DNA of 64,000 nucleotides, taken from positions 47,517 through 111,516 of the forward strand of contig DASTZZ010000072.1 of assembly GCA_035764005.1 (NCBI GenBank), given 5' to 3'. Under the pieces are notes generated by a model. That model was given only the letters and a program-made list of their open reading frames with translations, had not been told where the DNA came from and did not search any database. Numbering within the stretch: the stretch's first letter is position 1; every line of letters starts with the position of its first letter. Below, in pieces: positions 18,300 through 27,507 of this stretch. Origin of the DNA: Terriglobales bacterium (GTDB taxonomy: Bacteria > Acidobacteriota > Terriglobia > Terriglobales > Acidobacteriaceae). The translations under genes and the position numbers were made by a program.

Positions 18300-19349
18300 T
18301 TACTGACGCGGAATCTGCTGCGTGCTGTTGTTGTTGTTATTTACGTTACCGGCCGGCTGCGTTGCCGTTGCCGGCTGCTGCGTAGTGGTCGCCGGAGCCA
18401 CTGGAACTGCGCCTGCTACGCCGCCCTGCTGCGAACTGGTTGCGGTCGGCTGATAATTCGGCTGTGCACCGGCGGTCTGGGTCTGAGCCAAGTCAGCTAC
18501 GCCGTTCTTCAGCAAAGCAACTTCGACGCGTCCGCCGCGGATGTGTTTCGCGGTGGTGTTGTCGGCGGTTGTCTTCACTGCGGCATTACCTACTCCGATC
18601 GTGTAAATGCGATAGAGCGGGATGTCATGCTCGATGACAAGGTAACGAACCACGCTCTGCGCCATGTTCTGCGAGTTGGCAATGGCGGTGGTACCGCGTC
18701 CGGATGAGAATCCCTGAATCTGCACGATGGTGCCGCGCTCATTCTTCATCTGGTCAGCAAGCTGATCGAGAGCCTCTTTCGCCTTCGTGCTCAGCACCTG
18801 CTGTCCAGGACGGAAGCGGATCTCGGTGTCGGTGACCGGCTGGTACTGATCGAGCGTGCTGATGGTCTGCTGCACGGTGTTCAATCGCGTGCTGGCTTGA
18901 TCAATCGTCTGCTGCGCGGCCTGCGCGCGGTTGCCGGCGTCGACAGCATGCTGATCGGCTTGATCGGCCTTGAGCGAAGCCTGGCGGATACCTTCCTGCG
19001 AGCGAGCATCAACGTCCTTAATGTCCTTCGAGTTCTTCGAAGTGAGCTCATCAAGCTCGTTCATGCGATCGCGGATGGGCGTCACCTGGCGCTGAACGTA
19101 TTTTTTACGGGCGAAGGGATTCAGGTGTCCCCAGAAGCCTTCGTGTGTGTCCTGCTTGAGCGGCTGGTGCGCGGAGAGATTAACGTCGTTGTTTGTGTTC
19201 GGGCCGTTCGGCTGCGATTGCGCGGCAGGGGCGACGGTCTGCGAAGCCGGCGCTGTCTGCTGATCTGTGCTGCTGTTGGTCTGCTGGGCAAAAGCCGGAA
19301 CCATCAGAGTTGCAGCCAATGGCAAGGAAAGCAAGTAACGGAACTTCAT
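18300..19349 (-). CDS. OmpA-family outer membrane/peptidoglycan-associated protein
   Basis: 349 residues when started at the ATG at 19349, which has GGAGG nine bases upstream and begins a clean signal peptide (KFRYLLSLPLAATLMVPAFA). A Gln/Asn-rich linker and a predicted coiled coil of about 85 residues (Asp/Gln/Ala-rich, NRAQAAQQTIDQAS) precede an OmpA C-terminal domain (TDTEIRFRPGQQVLSTKAK, then IQGFSSGRGTTAIANSQNMA) that normally binds peptidoglycan. A low-complexity Gln/Thr/Asn tail of about 60 residues follows. It probably links the outer membrane to the cell wall. Confidence 0.88.
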   Translation of the reverse strand: MKFRYLLSLPLAATLMVPAFAQQTNSSTDQQTAPASQTVAPAAQSQPNGPNTNNDVNLSAHQPLKQDTHEGFWGHLNPFARKKYVQRQVTPIRDRMNELDELTSKNSKDIKDVDARSQEGIRQASLKADQADQHAVDAGNRAQAAQQTIDQASTRLNTVQQTISTLDQYQPVTDTEIRFRPGQQVLSTKAKEALDQLADQMKNERGTIVQIQGFSSGRGTTAIANSQNMAQSVVRYLVIEHDIPLYRIYTIGVGNAAVKTTADNTTAKHIRGGRVEVALLKNGVADLAQTQTAGAQPNYQPTATSSQQGGVAGAVPVAPATTTQQPATATQPAGNVNNNNNSTQQIPRQ

Positions 19350-19809
19350 TTGTTCAAATCCTCCAAAATGTTCCGGAGCCTGTGTTGGGGGAGGGTCCGG
19401 GAAAGCCTTTAGGGGACGCTCGGCCTCGTCCATTGCCACCGCTCCGCTCATAATTGCGAACCGGAGTCGGCAGGCCGCATTCCCACTCACTGGGCCTTAT
19501 ATCAATTCGTCTGCCATTCTCAATTTGACTGGCGGAAGTGCTAGTCCTTTGGTTTGAATAGGATGCAAGTAGCGCAAAATCAGATACCTAGCGTGAGTTG
19601 CTGAATCGAGTATTTTGTACGTTCTCAATGAGCAAAAACGGGAGCAGGTCTGGAGAGATGCCTGAGTTGCTGGATGCACATGCACCCTTTTATGAACCAA
19701 GAATCAGGGAGGAGATAACACGTTCTCGCTTTGCATTCGCGTTGTGCGATCCGGACCGAAGATGGCCATTCGAGCACCGTCGGCCCATCGGCTACCGCAC
19801 ACAGTTGTG
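19350..19809. other. Intergenic region, nothing recognised
   Basis: 460 bases between the OmpA-family start and the sugar-binding lipoprotein stop. Short open frames occur on both strands, but none has a ribosome binding site plus a plausible protein. It must contain the OmpA-family promoter, which I could not place. Confidence 0.4.
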
Positions 19810-20805
19810 TCATCTATTCGCGGCCGCATCGCGCGCCTTAATGAAGTCATCCAGATTGCTCTTGTCGATCAAGGTAGCTCCGGTATCCACAAAGGCAGGC
19901 ACGGGCGAATATGGGTCCGCTTTCCAGTTCTGATCGAGCGAACTGGGGAGGTGGTGATGCAAGGTGTCGAGCATCATGGTACCCACGTACGTCATGGTTG
20001 AAGGCTTCTGGGCTATAGTGGCGGCAATCGTGCCATCTCGGACGGCATCGAGCGTCTCCTGGTCAGTATCCATGGCCACGATAATGCGATCTGTGATCTT
20101 GTAATTGCGCATCACCTGCGCGACCTCTTTACCTGCTGAGGCTTCCAGGCAGATGTAGCCATCGATCTTTTCTGCGCCTTTCTTGGCCAGAGAGGCACTA
20201 GCTGCGTCAAACGCCGCCGTCGGCTGCCCGTGAATATCGACGACCTGCACGATCTTCATTGCCGGATGCGCAGCAAAGGCCTTGCGGTATCCATCAAGCC
20301 GCTGGTCGAGATTGGCCTGTCCGGGCATGGTGAACACCATGAAATTACCTTTGCCATTGCTCTTCTGGATCGCCACCTGAGCTCCAAGCTGGCCGGCTTC
20401 GTAGTTGTTGGTTCCGACATAGAAGAGTCGTTTGCTATCAGGGGCATCGGAATCGACGGTGACGACAGGAATCCCGGCGGCAATGGCTCTGTCGATTTCA
20501 GGAGCCATCAATTTCGGATCAGCGGGTGAAACAAGAATCCCTGCGGGCTTCGCTGCGACCGCCTGCCGAAAGGCCTCCACCTCAGCTTGTGCGTCGTAGC
20601 TGTCCGGTCCCGAGAACTGGCTCTGTACCTGCATTTCGTGCGTGGCGCGCCGGATGCCCGTGGCGGCCGCCTGCCAGTAGGGCAACTGAATGTTGGCTGA
20701 GATCAGGTAGTACTTCTCTTTGTCGTTGTGATAGCCGCAGCCGGTTATAAAGACGACTGCGACGCACAAAATGAATCCCAAAATGGTGTTGACGAAAGAG
20801 CGCAT
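19810..20805 (-). CDS. Sugar ABC transporter substrate-binding lipoprotein (RbsB-like)
   Basis: 331 residues from the ATG at 20805, which has GGAGG six bases upstream; an in-frame ATG at 20832 has none. A lipobox (FITGC) marks a lipoprotein. The rest is a periplasmic-binding-protein-1 type domain of the ribose/galactose group: YYLISANIQLPYWQAAATG, PAGILVSPAD, GIPVVTVDSDAP, YVGTNNYEAGQLGA. It should bind a monosaccharide and deliver it to an ABC permease, but no permease or ATPase gene is adjacent, so it is an orphan here or serves as a sensor. The next gene is a sugar isomerase-like protein, in line with sugar metabolism. Confidence 0.88.
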   Translation of the reverse strand: MRSFVNTILGFILCVAVVFITGCGYHNDKEKYYLISANIQLPYWQAAATGIRRATHEMQVQSQFSGPDSYDAQAEVEAFRQAVAAKPAGILVSPADPKLMAPEIDRAIAAGIPVVTVDSDAPDSKRLFYVGTNNYEAGQLGAQVAIQKSNGKGNFMVFTMPGQANLDQRLDGYRKAFAAHPAMKIVQVVDIHGQPTAAFDAASASLAKKGAEKIDGYICLEASAGKEVAQVMRNYKITDRIIVAMDTDQETLDAVRDGTIAATIAQKPSTMTYVGTMMLDTLHHHLPSSLDQNWKADPYSPVPAFVDTGATLIDKSNLDDFIKARDAAANR

Positions 20806-20929
20806 CGGAGCCTCCGCAAATAATTTGTTCATTCAGGAGCGCAGGGGATTTTAGCAGAAGCAGATTCCCTCAGCTTTGCAATGCAGCGGATCAGGACAGA
20901 GGAACCGGCTGCCGCATTGGAATGCAAGC

Positions 20930-21778
20930 TCATCTTTCAGCCATTTGTTGAGCAGCCTCCATTGCCTTCTCCAGTTTGGCAAAGCTTTCGCTCGCTGCTG
21001 CGGAAATTTCTTTTTGGGATTCGCCGGTAATCTCGAGGAGCAGCGCGGGGGTATGTGGAGCTGAACGTAAAAGGCCCATAGCTTCATCCCAGTCGATCGT
21101 GCCTTCGCCAATCCACAGGTGCTCGTCGCGCATGCCGTGGTTGTCGTGCAGGTGGGTGGAACGAATCTTGTCCTGCATGGTGCTGAAGCTGGCGCGGACA
21201 CCCATCCCAAAATGGGCATGGCCGATATCAAAACAGAAGCCGATGTCATCGAAATGGGCGGTGTTCACGATTTCCTGGAGTTTGTCTGGAGTCGTGATCT
21301 CGTTATCGATGTTTTCGACAAGGACGGTGACTCCGAGAGGCTTAGCAAAGACGCGCAGATGCTCGAGAGCGGTGATCGCGTATTCCATCTTGCGCGGCTC
21401 CCATTTTTCCCTTCCCACACCGAGGTGCTGGATCAGGAAACGAAACGGCGTCTGTTCGGCGAATTCGATGGCACGTTTGGCCTCATCCATGGCCGCGATC
21501 CGCTGGAACTTTTCGTCAGCAACAACGTTTACTGGCGGCGCCATGTGTCGGCCGTAATCCGCCTCACTGTAAATAGGCGAGTGCAGCGAATGCAGTACGT
21601 CAGGATGCTCGCGAAACCATCCAGCCAGCTCGCGAACGCGAGCGCGATCGGTGTAATCGAAGTGCTCTTTCTGGCAAAAGAGTTCAATTGCCTGGGCACC
21701 GCCGTTGATCATTGCTTCCAGATGGCTGATCTGCAGGCGTTCGCGGACGCGTACGTGAGTGGACATTGCGCGCAACAT
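20930..21778 (-). CDS. Sugar phosphate isomerase/epimerase (xylose-isomerase-like TIM barrel)
   Basis: 282 residues of the AP-endonuclease-2 / xylose-isomerase-like fold. Metal-site motifs seen are VENID (Glu), FDIGHAH (Asp, His), HLHDNHG (His, Asp) and a late Glu in LLLEITGES. Such proteins isomerise or epimerise sugars or polyols; the substrate is not predictable. Its ATG shares one base with the stop of the gamma-glutamyltranspeptidase gene (TGATG), so the two are translationally coupled. A start four codons further on (MSTHVRV) is also possible. Confidence 0.85.
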   Translation of the reverse strand: MLRAMSTHVRVRERLQISHLEAMINGGAQAIELFCQKEHFDYTDRARVRELAGWFREHPDVLHSLHSPIYSEADYGRHMAPPVNVVADEKFQRIAAMDEAKRAIEFAEQTPFRFLIQHLGVGREKWEPRKMEYAITALEHLRVFAKPLGVTVLVENIDNEITTPDKLQEIVNTAHFDDIGFCFDIGHAHFGMGVRASFSTMQDKIRSTHLHDNHGMRDEHLWIGEGTIDWDEAMGLLRSAPHTPALLLEITGESQKEISAAASESFAKLEKAMEAAQQMAER

Positions 21779-23517
21779 CAGAATCCCGCCGCCTTTCCGT
21801 AGCCGCTGCGCTCATCGTGGCCGCCGAGGCGCTCTCCCGTTTTGGGATCAATCATAATGCACTCGGCGTCACCCCAATACGAGTCGTGATCGTCGATGGT
21901 GTGCCCTTCCGCTCGCAGCAGCTTGATGGTATCCGGCGAAAAGCGATTGCGTTCCACGGTTGTCTTATCCGGCAGCCACTGATTATGAAAGCGTGGAGCA
22001 TCGACTGCTTGTTGAATATCAAGTCGGTAATCGATTACACCCATAAGCACGTTCGCGACGGTTGTGATGATGGTAGGACCGCCAGGCGATCCGACGACAA
22101 GAAACAATTTGCCATCCTTGGTGACAATGGTTGGCGTCATCGCAGATAGCGGGCGCTTGTTTGCGCCTACCGCATTAGCGGGTCCCTGAATCAGTCCATA
22201 CATATTCGGAACGCCGGCTTTGGCGGTGAAATCATCCATTTCATTGTTCAGCAAGAATCCAAGGCCGTCAGCCGTGACCGCGGATCCAAAGCTGCCGTTC
22301 AGCGTGGTTGTTACTGCTACGGCGTTCCCGTCCGGATCGACGACGGAATAATGGGTCGTGTCGCTGGGCTCGGATGCAGTTGCCGCACGCGCGACTTTGT
22401 CTAAATCGTTGAATGCACTGACCGGACGCCGCAGATCTTTGCTGATGCTGGCGTGGTCGGGATTGATCGATTCGCGCCAGGCATTGGCGTAACTTTTATC
22501 GATCAACTGCGCAACGGGGATTCTGGCAAAATCCGGATCGCCAAGAAAATCGGCACGGTCCATGAAAGCGCGACGATACGCTTCGACGGTGAGATGCATG
22601 GCCTCGGCCGAATCAGCGCCCAGCGAGGCTAGATCATATTTCTCAAGGATATTCAGGATTTCCACCAGCGCGATTCCGCCGGAGGACGGCGGCGGAGCAC
22701 TGTAAACATCGTAGGCGCGATAGGTGCCATGTATGGGCTCTCGCTCCTTTGCCTCGTAGTTCGCAAGGTCCTGCGCCGTGATAATCCCGCCGCCTTTCTG
22801 AACGGCAGCGGCGATCTGTTGTGCTAACTGGCCATGATAGAAGTCATCCGGCTTCGCGGCGATTCGCTCCAGCGTTCGCGCTAATTCGGGTTGTTTGAAG
22901 ATCTCACCCTGCTCGTAGTACTTGCCGTCACGCTGGAAGATGCGGCGCGTTTCGGGAAACTGCGCGAGGCGATTGCCGCGAAACTCGCGGGCATACTCCC
23001 AGGGTAGCGGATAGCCATCTTCCGCCAGCCGGATCGCCGGAGCCATGACTTTTTCCAGGCCAAGCTTGCCCCATCTCTTCTCGGCCATGGCCATGCCTGC
23101 GACCGATCCAGGAACTCCGATGGCCTTGTATCCGACCGTGCTCAAATTGGGAACCACGTTGCCTTGCTTGTCCCAATACATGTCAGCAGTCGCGGCAGCC
23201 GGAGCCTTCTCGCGGTAGTCGAGGAAGTGCAACTTGCCATCGGCCATGCGGATGAGCATGAATCCACCGCCGCCGATGTTTCCCGCCTGCGGATGAACCA
23301 CTGCGAGCGCGAATCCGGTAGCAACAGCTGCGTCGATTGCGTTCCCGCCCTCACGCATGATTTCGACGCCGGCGTCAGTAGCCAGCGAATGAACGCTGGC
23401 GACCATGGCTTTCTGTGCATGCGTAGGACGCATGCTCCCGTTGCCGGCAAGAGTTAAGGCAAGGAAAGTGACAAGGAGCGCGAAAGCTTTTCGGCTCTTT
23501 TGAGGAATGAAGGACAT
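21778..23517 (-). CDS. ggt: Gamma-glutamyltranspeptidase
   Basis: 579 residues with a signal peptide. The proenzyme cleaves itself at a conserved Thr: DTTHYSVVDPDGNAVAVTTT gives the catalytic Thr at the start of the small subunit, followed by the family motif LNGSFGS and LNNEMDDF. The large subunit has GGGGFMLIR and the pattern PPPSSGGIALVEILNILE. The enzyme splits gamma-glutamyl bonds such as that of glutathione in the periplasm. It is coupled to the sugar isomerase-like gene downstream. Confidence 0.95.
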   Translation of the reverse strand: MSFIPQKSRKAFALLVTFLALTLAGNGSMRPTHAQKAMVASVHSLATDAGVEIMREGGNAIDAAVATGFALAVVHPQAGNIGGGGFMLIRMADGKLHFLDYREKAPAAATADMYWDKQGNVVPNLSTVGYKAIGVPGSVAGMAMAEKRWGKLGLEKVMAPAIRLAEDGYPLPWEYAREFRGNRLAQFPETRRIFQRDGKYYEQGEIFKQPELARTLERIAAKPDDFYHGQLAQQIAAAVQKGGGIITAQDLANYEAKEREPIHGTYRAYDVYSAPPPSSGGIALVEILNILEKYDLASLGADSAEAMHLTVEAYRRAFMDRADFLGDPDFARIPVAQLIDKSYANAWRESINPDHASISKDLRRPVSAFNDLDKVARAATASEPSDTTHYSVVDPDGNAVAVTTTLNGSFGSAVTADGLGFLLNNEMDDFTAKAGVPNMYGLIQGPANAVGANKRPLSAMTPTIVTKDGKLFLVVGSPGGPTIITTVANVLMGVIDYRLDIQQAVDAPRFHNQWLPDKTTVERNRFSPDTIKLLRAEGHTIDDHDSYWGDAECIMIDPKTGERLGGHDERSGYGKAAGF

Positions 23518-23825
23518 AGCTGGAAAATGAGCCCGTAATGGAGGAACTTCGAGGCTAGCCCACGCTGCATCTGGGAGTCAAACGGTGCCAGAAGCTTGGT
23601 GACCGGAGATCCGAAGTTGCTATGCAAAGAAATGCATCTGCTATAACGCGGGCATTTAATCTTTGGTAACTGTGTTTGTACGCCTTCTCACTCTTCTGCA
23701 TTGACCCAAAATCAGTCTGCTAGCTTATACTCAGCGAAATTTTTCGCACTTTGACGCATCTCCGATGGAAGGAAGTCGAAACTTGAGGACGTAAAGTACG
23801 CGTCCCCGGACCGCAAACGATAAAG
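23518..23825. other. Divergent intergenic region
   Basis: 308 bases between ggt (minus) and the MBL hydrolase (plus). It holds a candidate promoter (next entry) and a GCGAAATTTTTCGC hairpin at 23733-23746. Nothing else was recognised. Confidence 0.45.
23701..23731 (+). promoter_or_regulatory. Candidate sigma-70 promoter of the MBL hydrolase gene
   Basis: TTGACC (23701-23706), an 18-19 base spacer and TTATAC/TATACT (23725-23731). It lies about 95 bases upstream of the start codon. A perfect GCGAAA/TTTCGC hairpin overlaps the expected transcription start. Confidence 0.45.
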
Positions 23826-24650
23826 ATGGGAATGCGAGTGAAATTCTGGGGCGTACGCGGATCAACTCCCACGCCGCAAGCTGAGAATCTGCGCTACGGC
23901 GGCAACACTTCCTGCGTAGAGGTTCGCGTCGATGGCCAGATGTTTGTCTTCGATTGCGGCACCGGCTTTCGCAATTTGGGAAAGAGTCTGGACGCCGAGT
24001 TCGCAGGCAGGCCGATCTCAGCACACGTCTTCCTCTCGCATTTCCACTGGGACCATATTCAAGGCATACCATTCTTTGCCCCGCTCTACGAGAACCGCGA
24101 GAATCACTTCATCTTCCATTCCTCAAATCGCTCGCGTGGGCTGCAACGCGCCATCGAAGAACAAATGTCCGATCCTTACTTCCCGGTGGATATGAGCGAG
24201 ATGGCTGCGCACAGAAATTTCGCGAACATAGAAGAAGATCGCATTGCTTTTGACCACTGCACCATCGAGTCGAAATGGCTCAATCATCCGCAAGGATGCC
24301 TTGGGTTCCGCATCGAAACGCCGCAGAAAGTGGTTGTCTATGCCACCGACAACGAGCCCGGACACCCGGTGTTCGATAAAAACGTCCGCAAGCTCGCCGA
24401 AGGAGCCGATGTACTCATCTACGATGCTCAGTATCTTCCTGAAGAATACAAAGCGAAGAAGCGCGGCTGGGGACACAGCCACTGGCGCGAAGCCATTAAC
24501 ATCGTGATGGAAAGCGGAGCCAAAGAGCTAGTCCTCTTCCACCATGATCCCGATCACGACGATTCCCTTATCGATAAGGTGGTCAAAACCGCGCGCGACC
24601 ACTATCCCAAGGTCACGGCTGCGGCCGAAGGCATGGAAATCGAGCTTTAA
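23826..24650 (+). CDS. MBL-fold metallo-hydrolase
   Basis: 274 residues of the metallo-beta-lactamase fold close to the lipoate/RNase-Z-like group. It opens with KFWGVRGSTPTP and RYGGNTSCVEV and has the metal motif HFHWDH (HxHxDH), then the metal-ligand Asp in YATDNEPGHP and a late His in FHHDPDHDD. No signal peptide is present, so it is cytoplasmic. Similar proteins are often joined to cyclic-nucleotide or signalling domains; this one stands alone. The substrate is unknown. Confidence 0.88.
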   Translation: MGMRVKFWGVRGSTPTPQAENLRYGGNTSCVEVRVDGQMFVFDCGTGFRNLGKSLDAEFAGRPISAHVFLSHFHWDHIQGIPFFAPLYENRENHFIFHSSNRSRGLQRAIEEQMSDPYFPVDMSEMAAHRNFANIEEDRIAFDHCTIESKWLNHPQGCLGFRIETPQKVVVYATDNEPGHPVFDKNVRKLAEGADVLIYDAQYLPEEYKAKKRGWGHSHWREAINIVMESGAKELVLFHHDPDHDDSLIDKVVKTARDHYPKVTAAAEGMEIEL

Positions 24651-24738
24651 GGGGCCAGAGATTTTCGTCCCATTCTGGAACGAAACACTCGCTATCGATC
24701 ATTAGCCAAAGCGAGCCGTCTAGCTTTGCAACTTCGGT

Positions 24739-24763
24739 TATAATTGTAGGTAATATCACTACA
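24739..24763 (+). promoter_or_regulatory. Promoter -10 and candidate operator of the toxin-antitoxin operon
   Basis: TATAAT (24739-24744) is followed at once by an inverted repeat TGTAGgtaatatcaCTACA (24745-24763) that ends 11 bases before the antitoxin start. This is where an antitoxin of the Phd/VapB type would be expected to bind and repress its own operon. Confidence 0.5.
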
Positions 24764-24774
24764 TACAGGTGGGC

Positions 24775-25020
24775 ATGGAAAAGTCAGTCTCGGCAGCTGA
24801 TGCGAATCGAAGATTTTCGGAGCTTCTCCGCATGGTCCGCGAAGGTCACAGCTACATTGTGACTGCGCACGGCAAGCCCATCGCCAGGCTAGGACCCATC
24901 GATAGCGGAGAGGACGTGTCCCGACAAGCACTCTCTGCTCTGATCAAAAGATTGCGATCGGAGCGGCCAACTACGATCGGACATTGGAAAAGAGATGAAT
25001 TGTATGAGGACGGGAAGTGA
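24775..25020 (+). CDS. Antitoxin, Phd/YefM (VapB-like) family
   Basis: 81 residues starting at the ATG after AGGTGG. The N-terminal half is the Phd/YefM DNA-binding fold (SVSAADANRRFSELLRMV, then SYIVTAHGKPIARLGPI). The C-terminal part, rich in basic and acidic residues, should wrap the toxin. It overlaps the toxin gene by GTGA, the usual antitoxin-first order with coupled translation. Confidence 0.9.
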   Translation: MEKSVSAADANRRFSELLRMVREGHSYIVTAHGKPIARLGPIDSGEDVSRQALSALIKRLRSERPTTIGHWKRDELYEDGK

Positions 25021-25475
25021 GAGTTGCCTTAGATACGAGCGTGTTAGCGTACGCCGAAGGGGTAAACGGCGTACCTATGCAAAATGTAGCCGTTGAGTTG
25101 CTCACGAAACTTCCTCGTGGATCGACTTTGGTACCGGTACAAGCGTTAGGAGAATTGTTCAATCTGCTGGTGGGAAAAGTGGGACGCTCCACAGCAAGAG
25201 CTCATGCCTCAGTTGTAAGCTGGCGAGATACCTTCCCTCTGATTGAAACCTCGGCCGCCGTAATGCTCGCAGCAGTTGACCTTGCGAAGGATCACCGAAT
25301 CGGGATTTGGGATGCAGTCATGCTCTCTGCTGCGGCTGAAGCCGGGTGTCGGCTGGTATTAACCGAGGACCTCCAGGACGGATTTACGTGGCGGGGTGTT
25401 ACGGTGACGAACCCTTTCGCGACGTCACCGCATGAATTGTTGAGGGCTGTCTTGGAACAAAGCAGAACGAGTTAA
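25017..25475 (+). CDS. PIN-domain ribonuclease toxin (VapC-like)
   Basis: 152 residues from a GTG that overlaps the antitoxin stop. The PIN fold shows the acidic site residues: D in ALDTSVLAY, E in ALGELFNLLV, D in GIWDAVMLSAA and D in VLTEDLQDG. VapC toxins cut tRNA or rRNA when released from the antitoxin. The pair forms a two-gene operon with its own candidate promoter and operator. Confidence 0.9.
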   Translation: MRVALDTSVLAYAEGVNGVPMQNVAVELLTKLPRGSTLVPVQALGELFNLLVGKVGRSTARAHASVVSWRDTFPLIETSAAVMLAAVDLAKDHRIGIWDAVMLSAAAEAGCRLVLTEDLQDGFTWRGVTVTNPFATSPHELLRAVLEQSRTS

Positions 25476-25501
25476 GTAATCGGCAATCCAACAATGGATT
25501 G

Positions 25502-25999
25502 TCACTTCTTCCCCATTCCGCGATCCATGGCCTCATTCGCCAGCCGGTCAGCGTGCTTGTTTTGCGCACGCAGCACATGCTCGATGCTGAACTTATCCAG
25601 CTGCCGAACCAGCGACCGGGCTTTCTCGTACAACGGCTTCAGGTCCGGACTGCTCACGCGATAGCGTCCCGTCATTTGCCGAACCATCAACTCCGAATCG
25701 CTGATCACCTTCAACCCTTTGTGTCCGTTATCCACTGCAAACTGCAGAGCAGCTAGCAGGGCGGAATATTCGGCGAAGTTGTTGGTCTTGTGTCCGATAT
25801 ATTCGCTGATCTGCTTAAGCGGTGCTCCCGACGCGTCGCGAATGTACACGCCGTAGCCGGCGGGGCCTGGATTGCCGCGCGCGCCTCCATCGACATTTGC
25901 GGTAATCCACGAGACCGGCTGAGTCTGTCGGGACTCCCGCGAACTATCTTCAGGAAAGAGCGAACCGCTTCCGGAGTGGGGCAGAGGTTTGGACGACAT
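25502..25999 (-). CDS. Ribonuclease HI family protein
   Basis: 165 residues. After about 28 variable residues comes an RNase HI domain with all four acidic residues: D in NVDGGARGNPGPAG, E in NNFAEYSALLAAL, D in VISDSELMVRQM and D in NKHADRLANEAM. It is of the short type without the basic protrusion, and may act on RNA in RNA-DNA hybrids. It is followed upstream on the same strand by the metallophosphoesterase with a 15-base gap, so the two are probably co-transcribed. Confidence 0.9.
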   Translation of the reverse strand: MSSKPLPHSGSGSLFPEDSSRESRQTQPVSWITANVDGGARGNPGPAGYGVYIRDASGAPLKQISEYIGHKTNNFAEYSALLAALQFAVDNGHKGLKVISDSELMVRQMTGRYRVSSPDLKPLYEKARSLVRQLDKFSIEHVLRAQNKHADRLANEAMDRGMGKK

Positions 26000-26014
26000 T
26001 CAGTTGAGTTTACG

Positions 26015-26770
26015 TCATCGTCCTTCGGAGAGACGGTCCGCCAGGCGTGTCGGCAGACCGGCATCACGAATGTCCTTCTGGGCCGCAGCAATGTCATAGG
26101 GAATGCGATAAAAGGTCACAAGCGACGCATCGGAATCGTACATGGCGAAACCAGCGCGAGGGTCGCCGTCGCGCGGCTGTCCAATCGATCCGGGGTTGAT
26201 CATGTACGCCGCGCCCGGCTCGAGGCGAAATTCGATTTTCTGCTGCTTCGCACGATCTGCAAATGCCGGACGTATGGCGTGCATCTTCCCGTTTTGGGCG
26301 AAGAATCCACCCTGGATGTGAGTGTGCCCAAAGAAAGTCAATGGCGCCACAGGATGCATCAGCGGCTCGGCGGCATCCTGGACGTTGAGCACGTATTCGT
26401 CCTCATCGACCGGCGAACCGTGTACGCAGCTCACTTCCAACCCTGTCGCCGGCTTAATCGGTCCTTTTGGCAAAGCTTTCAGCCAGTCGAGATTCGCTCC
26501 CGTAAGATTTTTCTGCGTCCACACAGCCGCGAGCGCGGCGATGGGATTGAATCCTTCCAAGTCACTCACGCCTGAGCAAGCTTTGTCATGATTGCCGCGA
26601 ACGAAGAGCCTTCCCATTTCACGCGAGCCGGCGATCACCTCATTGGGATTGGCGCCATAGCCAACCACGTCGCCGAGGTTCCAGACCACGTCGCGTGCTG
26701 GAAAAGCCGCCCTGCAGGCATTAAAGGCATAGATATTCGCGTGAATATCGCTAATGATGAGGACGCGCAT
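26015..26770 (-). CDS. Metallophosphoesterase
   Basis: 251 residues of the calcineurin-like fold. Metal motifs are DIHAN (D-x-H), NLGDVVGYG (GD), RGNHD (GNHD), CVHGSP and GHTHIQGGF (GHxH). It resembles the YfcE/MJ0936 group of small cytoplasmic phosphodiesterases. The natural substrate is unknown. Confidence 0.9.
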   Translation of the reverse strand: MRVLIISDIHANIYAFNACRAAFPARDVVWNLGDVVGYGANPNEVIAGSREMGRLFVRGNHDKACSGVSDLEGFNPIAALAAVWTQKNLTGANLDWLKALPKGPIKPATGLEVSCVHGSPVDEDEYVLNVQDAAEPLMHPVAPLTFFGHTHIQGGFFAQNGKMHAIRPAFADRAKQQKIEFRLEPGAAYMINPGSIGQPRDGDPRAGFAMYDSDASLVTFYRIPYDIAAAQKDIRDAGLPTRLADRLSEGR

Positions 26771-26819
26771 GAACCGGGTAGGGGAAAAGGCATTGTACGC
26801 CTAGCCGGATATCACGGGC

Positions 26820-27380
26820 CTACAGCTCAGAAGCACCCGGCTGCCATTCGTAGCGTCGTCCATTCCAGAAAAGAAAGGAATTCAGAATTCCCGTCTCTTC
26901 CACGCCGATGTCGTCGATGATCTTCTTCTTGCGCTTCACGCGGCCCACAGAGAGATGATCAAAGGCCAAATTGATGATTACGAAGCGCTCCTTCGGGTTC
27001 TTCGCATGCCATCCCTCGCTGCCACTGCCATGGATGATCAGCAGATAACGAGGTCCGCCAGGATACTTCGAAGCGAATTGCGATGTGATCTTCGGATCGC
27101 CCAATCCGAAATAAGCGCTTGAAGGGTCAAGCACGCGAAACTGGCCGGAGTCCGGCTGGAACCCGCCGTGAGTCGTAGCCACAATCGCCGCATCCTCGAC
27201 GCCATCTCCGTTGAAATCGCCAGTCAATACCGGAAAACCCTTGATCAACTCGAACTCCGGCCCGAACTGCGCGGAGACAAAAGCCTGTAAATCAACCGAC
27301 GGCTGCTTTGGGGAAGCGCTCTGCGCTGCAGCAGCAATGGGAACCATCAGCAGCGCGATCCATGCAAAACGTGAACTCAT
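26820..27380 (-). CDS. Exported protein with one FG-GAP/EF-hand-like motif
   Basis: 186 residues with a signal peptide (FAWIALLMVPIAAAAQ). GDFNGDGVEDAAIV is an FG-GAP/VCBS-type calcium-binding loop. The rest (YLLIIHGSGSEGW, RFVIINLAFDH, FWNGRRYEWQPG) matches uncharacterised Acidobacterial exported proteins. I do not recognise a function. Confidence 0.75.
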   Translation of the reverse strand: MSSRFAWIALLMVPIAAAAQSASPKQPSVDLQAFVSAQFGPEFELIKGFPVLTGDFNGDGVEDAAIVATTHGGFQPDSGQFRVLDPSSAYFGLGDPKITSQFASKYPGGPRYLLIIHGSGSEGWHAKNPKERFVIINLAFDHLSVGRVKRKKKIIDDIGVEETGILNSFLFWNGRRYEWQPGASEL

Positions 27381-27507
27381 GCTTGTACTGTAATCTGGCT
27401 GCAGAAATTTTCTAGTGCCGAAAGTGAGTCACGCAGCTTGGTCCACTGGAGTGAATGTGATCGCGTGTAATCGCCCGAATCGACGGGGTGCAGGTAACGA
27501 TCAATTA

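Noticed and set aside
25790..26575. Plus-strand open frame of 261 codons over RNase HI and metallophosphoesterase
   Set aside because: Both genes on the minus strand have complete catalytic motifs; the plus frame has none.
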